Source: a virus
Strand: one strand, 5' to 3'
Length of the DNA stretch: 20,143 bases
Virus record (IMG/VR): IMGVR_UViG_3300009606_000824
Coordinates: 1-20,143 of that record
Shown: positions 7,541-13,992 of the stretch, in pieces
Numbering within the stretch: the stretch's first letter is position 1
Layout of the letters: every line of letters starts with the position of its first letter
Notes under the pieces: generated by a model
What the model was told of the DNA's origin: nothing
Databases searched by the model: none
The model's input: only the letters and a program-made list of their open reading frames with translations
Program-made: the position numbers and the translations under genes

Positions 7541-8478
7541 GCTAAAAATGCTTGTACTTTAGAATCTATATCTCCTACTTCGGAGTGTTTTAGTTTTTCT
7601 TGAAAAGTTGGATTGTATATCATATCCAGAATGTTATCTAAGACTGCGTCTGCATCTTGACTTCTTTTTAGAGAAGAATCTTTGTATTTTTTTACTGCAT
7701 CTCTAAGTTTATCTTGACCTGGTCCAACTCCGTTCTTCCTAAATGCTTTTAAAAATGCGCTTTTGATTGCTTTATCTTCTGATCTATTATCTTTATCCCA
7801 GGCTACACTTCCAACGTGTTTAATAAACTCTGTTTCTTCTTCCTTACTCATCTCTACCGGTTTAAAGAATGATGATCCTCCTATATTATTTTTTTCGTTA
7901 TAGTCCTTTAAAAATTCTTTTACCCCACTAAGTCCTTTCTGTGCTGCTTTATTAAACCCTTCGATTTCTTTATTAAATTTACCTCCTCTATCTGATACAA
8001 AGATTGATAAGTTACCTTTTAATTTTTGATTATACTCTTCTATCTTCTGGTAAATGTTTCTCCATGTTGAAAAAACTGCATCTGCTGGGATATTCCTTTC
8101 TCTTCCTTGAAAATTAGCGATATAAGAAATCATAGGGTGTGCGTAGACCATAACCATGTATACGTCGTAACCTATACCTAGCATAGTTTCTAATTGCTTT
8201 TCAAACCTTTTACCAGAAGCAGTAGTATCCCATACTAAACTAGTTCTTTTGTCTGCTGCTGCTGCTACGTCTTTGGCTACTTGGTTGGCTGCTGGTCCTA
8301 GTTTGTTGTAATACGGGTGGTCTTTGTCCTCCACGTACTTGTCCGGGTTGAATTGTTCTAGGCTGTCTAGTCCTAACTGGTTGAGTAGGTATGTTTTGCC
8401 TGACCCTGCTCCTCCCGCCATTATTACTGCTTTCGGGGCGGACGAATCCTCTAGGATTATTGTTGATAGTTTTATCAT
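7537..8478 (-). CDS. Zeta-toxin-like P-loop kinase
   Basis: A 313-residue P-loop kinase. Walker A is G22-G-A-G-S-G-K28-T29. N-P-D-K-Y (about 44-48) and the V-W-D84-T-T strand correspond to the acceptor-binding and Walker B regions of zeta-toxin-type kinases. An Arg-rich G-R-E-R-N-I-P segment followed by W-R-N-I (about 125-142) matches the arginine-bearing lid. Zeta toxins phosphorylate UDP-N-acetylglucosamine; phage relatives may act on other substrates such as nucleotides or proteins. The C-terminal 110 residues are helical and unrecognised. I chose the ATG at 8478, not the internal Met at residue 20, because the first ten residues (M-I-K-L-S-T-I-I-L-E) match a tag on other proteins here. 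Its first 239 bases overlap the upstream lipoprotein gene in another frame. Confidence 0.85.
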   Translation of the reverse strand: MIKLSTIILEDSSAPKAVIMAGGAGSGKTYLLNQLGLDSLEQFNPDKYVEDKDHPYYNKLGPAANQVAKDVAAAADKRTSLVWDTTASGKRFEKQLETMLGIGYDVYMVMVYAHPMISYIANFQGRERNIPADAVFSTWRNIYQKIEEYNQKLKGNLSIFVSDRGGKFNKEIEGFNKAAQKGLSGVKEFLKDYNEKNNIGGSSFFKPVEMSKEEETEFIKHVGSVAWDKDNRSEDKAIKSAFLKAFRKNGVGPGQDKLRDAVKKYKDSSLKRSQDADAVLDNILDMIYNPTFQEKLKHSEVGDIDSKVQAFLA

Positions 8479-9085
8479 TTCTACTGTTATTTATTCTTCG
8501 CTTCTTTACTTTTACTATTTGAGTTGTTGATGTTCTTTGGTTGACTCTTCTACTTGAAGTGTTTATGTTAGAACTTCTACGTCCATTAATATACGCTGTT
8601 CTACCTCTTCTATTATAATTAGGATAATAGTTCCAATTGTTCCACCCATAGTAGTTATTCCAACCGTAGTTATTCCAACCGTAGTTATTCCAACCGTAGT
8701 TATTGTACCCCCATCTATCGTAACCAAATGGTGACCATCTATGAGGTGTTATACCCCATGCCCAATCATTCCACATTTGAGTTCTATTCCAATATGGACT
8801 GTATCCAAATCCGTAATATGGATTATACCTGTTATACCTGTTACCTAGAATACGATTATTCCAATCAAATGATCTAGGTTGACTAAGAGCGTATTGAGCA
8901 AAATCAAATCTAAAGTTAAAATCTGTTCTGAGTAACCGTTGAAGTTCGAATTCATTATTTATTACTACTATTTCTGCGTCTGATCCTTCTATACTGTAGA
9001 TAGGGTCGTGATTTAAAGTACTAACTTGGAAAGTAGCACATCCTGTTAATGTTAATGTTAGTAGTAAAAATAATACTTTCTTCAT
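8240..9085 (-). CDS. Predicted lipoprotein with Tyr/Asn/Trp-rich repeats and a basic tail
   Basis: A 281-residue protein starting with a lipoprotein signal peptide: M-K-K, a hydrophobic run of Leu/Val/Thr, and the lipobox L-T-G-C16, so mature lipidation at Cys16 is expected in the host envelope. Residues 20-75 contain a globular-looking part (S-T-L-N-H-D-P-I-Y, D-F-N-F-R-F-D-F-A-Q-Y-A-L). Residues 80-160 are Tyr/Asn/Trp/Gly-rich with repeated Y-G-W-N-N, and 160-281 are disordered, rich in Arg, Ser, Gln and Pro. I recall related phage lipoproteins in marine metagenomes, with no proven function; superinfection exclusion or surface modification would be typical guesses. The last 79 codons overlap the P-loop kinase gene in a different frame. 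Confidence 0.75.
   Translation of the reverse strand: MKKVLFLLLTLTLTGCATFQVSTLNHDPIYSIEGSDAEIVVINNEFELQRLLRTDFNFRFDFAQYALSQPRSFDWNNRILGNRYNRYNPYYGFGYSPYWNRTQMWNDWAWGITPHRWSPFGYDRWGYNNYGWNNYGWNNYGWNNYYGWNNWNYYPNYNRRGRTAYINGRRSSNINTSSRRVNQRTSTTQIVKVKKRRINNSRNDKTINNNPRGFVRPESSNNGGRSRVRQNIPTQPVRTRQPRTIQPGQVRGGQRPPVLQQTRTSSQPSSQRRSSSSRQKN
8651..8710 (-). repeat. 15-base tandem repeat encoding Asn-Asn-Tyr-Gly-Trp
   Basis: On the plus strand the unit GTAGTTATTCCAACC occurs three times perfectly in tandem (8651-8665, 8666-8680, 8681-8695), with a diverged fourth unit at 8696-8710. It is in frame and encodes the Y-G-W-N-N repeats of the lipoprotein. Being a multiple of three, it can gain or lose copies by slippage without breaking the frame. 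Confidence 0.9.
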
Positions 9086-9088
9086 ATA

Positions 9089-9871
9089 CTATAGTTTTAA
9101 AGTTGTAGGGTAACTATTATAAATAGGTTCCGTATTAGGGTTCTCTAATGAATACAGCTTGTAAATCATTTTAAACAGTTCAAAGTTCTCTTCTATTTCA
9201 TCTATTTGTAACACTTTCCATCCTTTTCCTTGTATTACGTTTTTTTGTTTTGATGGACCTCTAGAGTGAGCCTTTAACCATATTATACCCGTACGTTCAA
9301 TTTTTATCCCTTTAGCTTCTTCTAATCCTTTTGCGTAAGCTGATAGTTGTAAGTCGAAAGACTTATGAACTGAGTTTGATGTTTTAATATCTAGTAACCA
9401 TATTTGTCCGTGCATTTTTACAACTAGATCTGCTGTACCTGCATATTTATGTTCGTCTGACCAGACAAAATCTTCAGCAGATATTAATTCCGGCTTATGT
9501 GTTCTCCAGAAGTCAGCAAATTTTAAGATCATTTCCCAAACTATTTGAGAGTATTTTGCATTACCGTAATCATCCATCCAGGTAACTTCTTTACCTAACA
9601 CTAACTGTTCACATGCTTCATGTACCTGTGTACCTTGTTTTCCTGCTCGTCTCATGATAAGATCGGCGTTATGCCCAACATCCTTAAGCCAAGACTCAAA
9701 GAATTTATTTTTGGGCATATATTGAAGTATAGTTGTTACGGACGGGTAATATACTCCTTCACCTCTCTTGTAGACCCTGCGGTCTAAAAAATTTATTTGC
9801 TTTAACTCAGGGTTAAAGTTCAATCTTTTCTTTTCATTCTGTTCTAGAATGTTCATGCCTTGTTTTATCAT
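9089..9871 (-). CDS. PD-(D/E)XK exonuclease, RecB/Cas4-like
   Basis: A 260-residue RecB-family nuclease. Residues 80-84 hold G-T-Q-V-H84, where the family's conserved His lies. G-T-A-D148 is the first metal-binding aspartate, L-L-D161-I-K163-T-S is the (D/E)xK motif, and Q175-L-S-A-Y179 is the family's downstream motif. Together these are the active-site set of RecB/Cas4-type exonucleases, which process DNA ends with Mg2+. No four-Cys iron-sulfur cluster of the Cas4 type is visible. It probably acts in phage DNA replication, recombination or degradation of host DNA. Its ATG overlaps the primase stop as ATGA, so both should be made together; a second in-frame Met at residue 6 is an alternative start. 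Confidence 0.9.
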   Translation of the reverse strand: MIKQGMNILEQNEKKRLNFNPELKQINFLDRRVYKRGEGVYYPSVTTILQYMPKNKFFESWLKDVGHNADLIMRRAGKQGTQVHEACEQLVLGKEVTWMDDYGNAKYSQIVWEMILKFADFWRTHKPELISAEDFVWSDEHKYAGTADLVVKMHGQIWLLDIKTSNSVHKSFDLQLSAYAKGLEEAKGIKIERTGIIWLKAHSRGPSKQKNVIQGKGWKVLQIDEIEENFELFKMIYKLYSLENPNTEPIYNSYPTTLKL

Positions 9872-10791
9872 AAATCTAATTTTTGCAACATTATTTTACT
9901 AAAATCTAGTTCTGTTGCGTTCTGTACTAGTTTGGTAAATTCTTTAAATCCCAATTCAGAAGGGTCTTTACCTGGTAGTTCAATTAAGTAAACTCTAAAT
10001 CCTGCTGCTATAAATTTTTCAGATATTTTTAGAGCTGCGTCATGTGCATCTTCATCTAATGCTATATAGATGTCAGTTAGACGACTTGATAGTATCTTTT
10101 TCCAAAGAGATGAGGGTATGTTTTTACCTAATATTGGAATTGCATTACGTTTAATTGCTACAGCATCAAATACACCTTCGCATAATATAATTGGTGCATT
10201 CCAATTGATAAAGTTTTCGTAGAATATTATGTCTTTGGATACTTCGGGATTTTTATACTTATAGAAGTTTCCGTCATAACTTCTTGCAACAAAGTAATTG
10301 AGTGTACCGGATTCAGTATAACTCGGGAATATAACTCTTCCTCCATATTCTCCAGTTGTGCAGTATCCAACACTATATTTAATAAAATCATTGTCGGTAA
10401 ATCCTCTGTCATATAAGTATTTTCTTACTAAGTTTGCTACTACTGATGTTTTAGAAGCGGAATACAGCAATTGATATTCTTTCGGAAGTTCTACAATTGC
10501 GAGCTCTTTGTATTTTATCTGAGCTCCTTTAGGTATATATTTTAATATCTCTTGAGCAATTGCTTTGGGAGTAGCTAGTTGTTTAAGCAGAGAATATATA
10601 GTTCTTCCTCTCGTTTGACATACCCAGCATTCCCAAAAGTTCTTACCTTCTTCATTAGTAGCCATGTTTATTTCTAATTTAGGCTTTCTATGATTGCAAA
10701 AAGGACAGTGAAAAGCATGGTTATCTCTTGATTTTTTATGAGATTTTCCCAGGATATTTTCAATAGAGCCAAGTAAAAAAGTATAATCCAT
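9868..10791 (-). CDS. DNA primase, zinc finger plus TOPRIM (T4 gp61-type)
   Basis: A 307-residue DnaG-type primase close in size to T4 gp61. The zinc-binding domain has C29-P-F-C32 with H34 and C55-W-V-C58. The TOPRIM catalytic domain shows L-C-E205-G-V-F-D-A as the glutamate motif and A-L-D246-E-D248 as the DxD motif, followed by P-G-K-D-P-S-E. A segment G-R-V-I-F-P-S-Y (about 151-158) is the usual strand before TOPRIM. It would make RNA primers for lagging-strand synthesis with a replicative helicase encoded elsewhere. There is no helicase domain fused. The gene is followed immediately by the nuclease gene (ATGA overlap) and has a 44-base gap downstream of the mini-kinase gene. Confidence 0.92.
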   Translation of the reverse strand: MDYTFLLGSIENILGKSHKKSRDNHAFHCPFCNHRKPKLEINMATNEEGKNFWECWVCQTRGRTIYSLLKQLATPKAIAQEILKYIPKGAQIKYKELAIVELPKEYQLLYSASKTSVVANLVRKYLYDRGFTDNDFIKYSVGYCTTGEYGGRVIFPSYTESGTLNYFVARSYDGNFYKYKNPEVSKDIIFYENFINWNAPIILCEGVFDAVAIKRNAIPILGKNIPSSLWKKILSSRLTDIYIALDEDAHDAALKISEKFIAAGFRVYLIELPGKDPSELGFKEFTKLVQNATELDFSKIMLQKLDL

Positions 10792-10835
10792 GTAGTTGTC
10801 CGTAACTATTATCTTATAATATAAGAAAAATAATT

Positions 10836-11264
10836 CTAAATATCAACTAATTTTAAATGATTTTTTTGATTAACCATAATATTTGATGGTCTAATATCTA
10901 ATTCTTCTTTGTCTATACCTATTCTTGTGGATTCTTTTTCTAATGCTTCAATCCACTCTTCTGGTATCTCTCCTTTAAACTCTCCTAAAACTTCCATTTG
11001 AATTATACCTAGCTTAGGATTTATAACTTCTACATCATATATTCTAGCAAAGTTATTTGTTTTCTTTCCTTTAAGAATAACAGCGTGTTCTAATTCTACT
11101 TCGTCTGTTGTTGCTTTATATACTCTACCGTTTAATAGGTATGCTGATCCGTAATCTCCTGAGCCTAGGTATTTTGCGCCTTTATCTCTTAGTTGATCTG
11201 TCACTTTTTCAAATGCTGGATTGTATTCTAGTATTTCACCAAGTATAACTCTTGATAGTTTCAT
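10836..11264 (-). CDS. Minimal protein-kinase-like protein, 142 aa, tagged N-terminus
   Basis: A 142-residue protein with the order of motifs of a protein-kinase fold in very short form. These are a glycine-rich loop G34-S-G36-D-Y-G39-S-A-Y, V-Y-K50 as the ATP-binding lysine, E57 or E59 as the helix-C glutamate, a hinge-like M90-E91-V-L, a catalytic-loop match L-D123-I-R-P-S-N128-I-M, and L-K-L-V-D141-I as the DFG-type aspartate. The protein ends one residue after that aspartate, so the activation segment and the lower C-lobe helices are absent. Arg replaces the usual catalytic-loop Lys. It could be a small active kinase, an ATP-binding regulator or a pseudokinase. The N-terminus (M-K-L-S-R-V-I-L-G-E) carries the shared tag. 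The 5-base spacing to the upstream gene indicates one operon. Confidence 0.8.
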   Translation of the reverse strand: MKLSRVILGEILEYNPAFEKVTDQLRDKGAKYLGSGDYGSAYLLNGRVYKATTDEVELEHAVILKGKKTNNFARIYDVEVINPKLGIIQMEVLGEFKGEIPEEWIEALEKESTRIGIDKEELDIRPSNIMVNQKNHLKLVDI

Positions 11265-11269
11265 TATTA

Positions 11270-11617
11270 TTAACTTTGTTTTTTATTAAAATTAAAATTA
11301 ACAGTTGGGTACCACTCTCTTTCTCCTGGTTCCACATCATAGTAGTTACTGTCCTGTGTAATTTCTAAACCTTTGCTTTTTATAAACCCTGTTATTTTAT
11401 TCCACTCGTCTTCTTCGAATTCACTTTTAATTCTAAAGGTAACTTTACCGTGTGCTTTTCCCTTTAATGGGTCGTTATCTTCTCGTCCGTCAGAGTAGTC
11501 TCCCATACTTACATAAGGACTTCCTCCAAATTTACTGTTTAATTCTTTTGCAAGAGAGTCTGATTCTTTATCGTACTTGTTAAAGTCCACTTCTAAAAGT
11601 ATATCTGTTAGTTTCAT
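11270..11617 (-). CDS. Hypothetical protein, 115 aa, tagged N-terminus
   Basis: I do not recognise this protein. It has 115 residues, is acidic and appears as a small alpha/beta domain: a helix around residues 15-30, a V-T-F-R-I strand near 60, a helix with E-E-D-E-W-N-K-I-T-G-F-I-K-S-K-G (about 68-83) and a final strand W-Y-P-T-V-N-F-N-F. The beta-helix-beta order could be a ferredoxin-like fold. Its first eight residues (M-K-L-T-D-I-L-L) are identical to those of the Cys-rich gene at 13478, down to 18 identical bases, followed by E9, which would be the (L)-x-E cut site. It overlaps the upstream cupin-like gene as ATGA. Confidence 0.8.
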   Translation of the reverse strand: MKLTDILLEVDFNKYDKESDSLAKELNSKFGGSPYVSMGDYSDGREDNDPLKGKAHGKVTFRIKSEFEEDEWNKITGFIKSKGLEITQDSNYYDVEPGEREWYPTVNFNFNKKQS

Positions 11618-11877
11618 AATTTATAAATTTTTACTTTAAGATCTCCTGTCCCTTTAATTAATCGGTGATAAGTCTCTTTAGGTATAAATAGTTTATTTTC
11701 TGATAATCTTTGAGGTATTTCATTGTCAAATTGAAATTGCCAATCAGTAGGGTGGGTTGATTCTACCATTCTATCTTCTTTATCTCTATGCCAAACATAC
11801 TCAAAAGAATCGGTATCACAAGAAAACTCTCTTATTATACAACCTTGATCATTATACTCTTTATAGGGGCTATCCAT
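11614..11877 (-). CDS. Small cupin-like protein, 87 aa
   Basis: An 87-residue protein compatible with a minimal cupin (double-stranded beta helix). Y-V-W-H30-R-D-K-E34-D-R resembles cupin motif 1, which supplies metal-binding His and Glu. F-I-P-K-E-T-Y-H71-R near the C-terminus resembles motif 2 (P-x-G-x-x-H). The intervening W-Q-F-Q-F and final D-L-K-V-K-I would be strands. If so it may bind a metal or small ligand, but no substrate can be inferred and it could be a purely structural beta protein. Its start shares one base with the upstream stop (TAATG) and its own stop overlaps the next start (ATGA), so it sits inside a coupled series. Confidence 0.7.
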   Translation of the reverse strand: MDSPYKEYNDQGCIIREFSCDTDSFEYVWHRDKEDRMVESTHPTDWQFQFDNEIPQRLSENKLFIPKETYHRLIKGTGDLKVKIYKL

Positions 11878-12497
11878 TATGATGCTGTAGCAACGTGTTT
11901 AAGTATTGCGTAGTCTACGCTTGTATTCGAACTATCATATAATGTATACGAAGTATTTCCAAAACCACCAGCTGACATAAAAGATCCGGGTTCTGTGGTC
12001 CATACCCATGATCCTGCTGAGTACCCATAGGCAAAAGAACTTGCTGTTATTGTTAATGAGGAATAGGAGGCGTAATTTATACCTGATAAATACAGTTTAT
12101 ACCCTGCTGCTGAATTTGCTGCATTTATAGAGGATTGATCGGTGGATGGTGAGCTTCCTGCTTTCCACGTAACGCCTTTACATACTGAAGGACTAGATAC
12201 ACCGACAGTACAATTTTCTCCATGTATTATTAAGTACCTATGTTTATAAATACCTAAAGAACTAGTTAACCTAAAGCCTGCTGGTAGGGTCCCACCACCG
12301 GGAGTAGCTGTTTTGCCTCTAAATGGGAAACCATCTGCTGGGGTAAGTCTTGTGTGTGTTCCAGATGAACCAATTACATTGGTAGATATAGTTGAATTAC
12401 CGCTGAATCCGGAACTGTTCCTAAGTTTTGCTTCTGCAGATATTTTGTTTATATCAGAGAGTTTAATGGCTGTTTGTGGTAAAGTTACTACTCCCAT
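11877..12497 (-). CDS. Gly/Ser/Thr-rich putative virion structural protein, 206 aa
   Basis: A 206-residue protein rich in Ser, Thr, Gly, Ala and Tyr, with few charged residues, as in phage fibre, head-decoration or tail-tip proteins. The N-terminus (G-V-V-T-L-P-Q-T-A-I-K-L-S-D-I) resembles the start of phage tail-associated proteins that carry a short L-S-D-I helix. The middle and end are predicted beta-rich (Y-K-L-Y-L-S-G-I-N-Y-A-S-Y-S-S-L-T-I-T). There are two Cys (C-T-V-G-V and S-V-C-K-G) about 12 residues apart that might pair. No enzyme motif is visible. Its position downstream of the tail-fibre gene supports a virion role, but the exact location is unknown. Confidence 0.75.
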   Translation of the reverse strand: MGVVTLPQTAIKLSDINKISAEAKLRNSSGFSGNSTISTNVIGSSGTHTRLTPADGFPFRGKTATPGGGTLPAGFRLTSSLGIYKHRYLIIHGENCTVGVSSPSVCKGVTWKAGSSPSTDQSSINAANSAAGYKLYLSGINYASYSSLTITASSFAYGYSAGSWVWTTEPGSFMSAGGFGNTSYTLYDSSNTSVDYAILKHVATAS

Positions 12498-12509
12498 ATC
12501 CTATTATTC

Positions 12510-13055
12510 TTACCAGTATCCTGAGAAGTTCTTTGCTCCTCCTAGTGATTTCCAATATCGTCCTACGTTACAAGCCCAGTAACCTGGTTTTGTTTTATCT
12601 TTTTTAGTAGCACATTTATGTCTTGCAGCAAAAGAAGCTCTTGCTCCTTTCTCTTTTATCTTTACACTTAGTCCTGTTGTGCCTCCAAAAGAAACTTTAA
12701 CAACGTTGCCTTTTTTATTTTTAGTATAAACAAAGAACTTTTTAGAGCCTCCTCTTTTTGGTTTGTTTAAAGGTACATCTTTACCTTTATATTTAGCTTC
12801 ATTTATCATAGGTAAATCTAAAGGTACTTTTGCTCCTTCAAATACACCATATAGCCCTATATCTGTTGTTTCTATTAGATTTAGATCTTCTTCGTTGAGT
12901 TGTATTTTACCGTCTCTATAAGCATCTCTTGCTTCAGCAAATAATTGTATAAAGTTGGTGCTAGAATAACGGTAGACATTCTCATATAAAGAGAGTCCGT
13001 TGCTTACGTGGTACTCTAGAGATGGTAATCCTATTAGTTCTTTTATCTGTATCAT
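12510..13055 (-). CDS. Two-domain basic protein, probable internal head protein
   Basis: A 181-residue protein. Residues about 15-90 form an acidic helical domain (Y-R-Y-S-S-T-N-F-I-Q-L-F-A-E-A-R, then N-E-E-D-L-N-L-I-E-T-T-D-I-G). From residue 92 the protein is basic: K-R-G-G-S-K-K-F-F-V-Y-T-K-N-K-K-G-N-V-V-K-V-S-F-G is a likely beta hairpin. It is followed by A-R-A-S-F-A-A-R-H-K-C-A-T-K-K-D-K-T-K-P-G-Y-W-A-C-N-V-G-R-Y-W. From memory, this Arg-His-x-Cys...Tyr-Trp-x-Cys module is widespread in T4-like marine phages and associated with prohead or structural genes. The two Cys and His may bind metal. A head role is inferred from charge and family recollection. Confidence 0.8.
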   Translation of the reverse strand: MIQIKELIGLPSLEYHVSNGLSLYENVYRYSSTNFIQLFAEARDAYRDGKIQLNEEDLNLIETTDIGLYGVFEGAKVPLDLPMINEAKYKGKDVPLNKPKRGGSKKFFVYTKNKKGNVVKVSFGGTTGLSVKIKEKGARASFAARHKCATKKDKTKPGYWACNVGRYWKSLGGAKNFSGYW

Positions 13056-13058
13056 ATT

Positions 13059-13478
13059 CTATTTATTATCGTTTCGATCTTGCCACTCTTGGGAGATTTT
13101 ATCCTTATCTATTGGACCTCCTTTTGCCCATGTTCTACAGCTTCTTGCAGAATGACATTTAAAATGATGCATCCAGCAGTATCCTAATTTACCATCTTCA
13201 TCAGATGTAACACCTGGCATACATTCTTCCATTCTAGGGGATATATCAAATGCAACACAGTTGCTACAGTTAGTTCCTTTTGCTGCTTCTTCTGTAGTGT
13301 TCCAATATTTTGCTATATCTTTCCAGTAATTACCTGGCTCACTTACATTTAGTGGACCATACTGTATATGAGTTGCTTTTATTGAAGCATCTCTATTTTT
13401 TGTATTGAGTATTAAATCCTGTGTTGCAGCGGGGCAGGATTCATTATTCTCTTTTAGTAATATATCTGTTAGTTTCAT
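13059..13478 (-). CDS. Cys-rich, HiPIP-like protein with tagged N-terminus, 139 aa
   Basis: A 139-residue protein with seven Cys: C15, C71, C74, C86, C101, C108 and C114. C71-S-N-C74-V-A-F, G-Y-C101 and S-C114-R-T-W match in order the C-x2-C ... G-x-C ... C-x-x-W layout of high-potential iron-sulfur proteins, which hold one [4Fe-4S] cluster. C86 and C108 are extra. H104 and H105 lie beside C101. A zinc-binding or disulfide-stabilised fold is the main alternative. The N-terminus (M-K-L-T-D-I-L-L-K-E) is the shared tag, near-identical to the 115-aa protein's. No secretion signal is present, which argues against a simple periplasmic electron carrier. It overlaps the upstream nuclease gene as ATGA. 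Confidence 0.78.
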   Translation of the reverse strand: MKLTDILLKENNESCPAATQDLILNTKNRDASIKATHIQYGPLNVSEPGNYWKDIAKYWNTTEEAAKGTNCSNCVAFDISPRMEECMPGVTSDEDGKLGYCWMHHFKCHSARSCRTWAKGGPIDKDKISQEWQDRNDNK

Positions 13479-13954
13479 ATATCAAAGTCTTTTCTATAGA
13501 ACTTACCGAGGACATTGTCGTTAATGTAGCTATCCTTGTTCTCTAGTACTTCATTTATAAATAGGTATTTACATTCAAAATATGTTAAGAGCTTCTTATT
13601 AGGTACGTAGCATAGAATATTACGTTCAAAGTCCGTTGGCTTGCCCTCTTTAACATATTTTAAAATGTCCTTATGTGAGCCGTAATATGTTTTCCAATCT
13701 GATTCTGTTACTACTTTTTGCTTAAGAGGTGTTCTTCCCCCTATTCCTTTTGCTTTTCTTTCTTCTCTTAAAGCTTCTAAAGCTCTTTTACCTAATCTCT
13801 TGTTACGTTCGAAGTATAAAACTTTTTTACCTATGTACTTTTTATTTGTAGGTATATGTAAAGTTTCATATATAAAGCCATATGTGCCTTCCGGCATATC
13901 AGATATCTCTTTTATAATTTGACCTTTATCGGTCCATTGTGAGGTTGTAACCAT
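13475..13954 (-). CDS. GIY-YIG-type nuclease, Seg-like
   Basis: A 159-residue protein. The N-terminal G-T-Y-G-F-I-Y (23-29) and K-Y-I-G-K-K (39-44) segments, ten residues apart, match the two halves of the GIY-YIG signature. The central S-D-W-K-T-Y-Y-G-S (85-93) is common to phage homologues. E127 in Y-F-E-C-K-Y is a candidate for the metal-binding glutamate. Such proteins in marine phages are often labelled Seg-like homing endonucleases, but a free-standing one inside a coupled operon could equally be a host-DNA or repair nuclease. No separate DNA-binding repeat domain is visible. The leader (ending AAACAAATA before ATG) has no Shine-Dalgarno; the stop overlaps the next gene as ATGA. Confidence 0.8.
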   Translation of the reverse strand: MVTTSQWTDKGQIIKEISDMPEGTYGFIYETLHIPTNKKYIGKKVLYFERNKRLGKRALEALREERKAKGIGGRTPLKQKVVTESDWKTYYGSHKDILKYVKEGKPTDFERNILCYVPNKKLLTYFECKYLFINEVLENKDSYINDNVLGKFYRKDFDI

Positions 13955-13992
13955 TATTTGTTTAATTTACGAATATATTATTTAATATACAA

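Noticed and set aside
8651-8710. 15-base repeats as a CRISPR or regulatory iteron array
   Set aside because: The units are contiguous without spacers, in frame, and encode the lipoprotein's Y-G-W-N-N repeats.
10813-10825. Perfect AT-only palindrome CTTATA-A-TATAAG between the mini-kinase and primase genes as a terminator
   Set aside because: The stem is only A-T pairs and no T-run follows on the minus strand; a chance palindrome in AT-rich DNA is likely.
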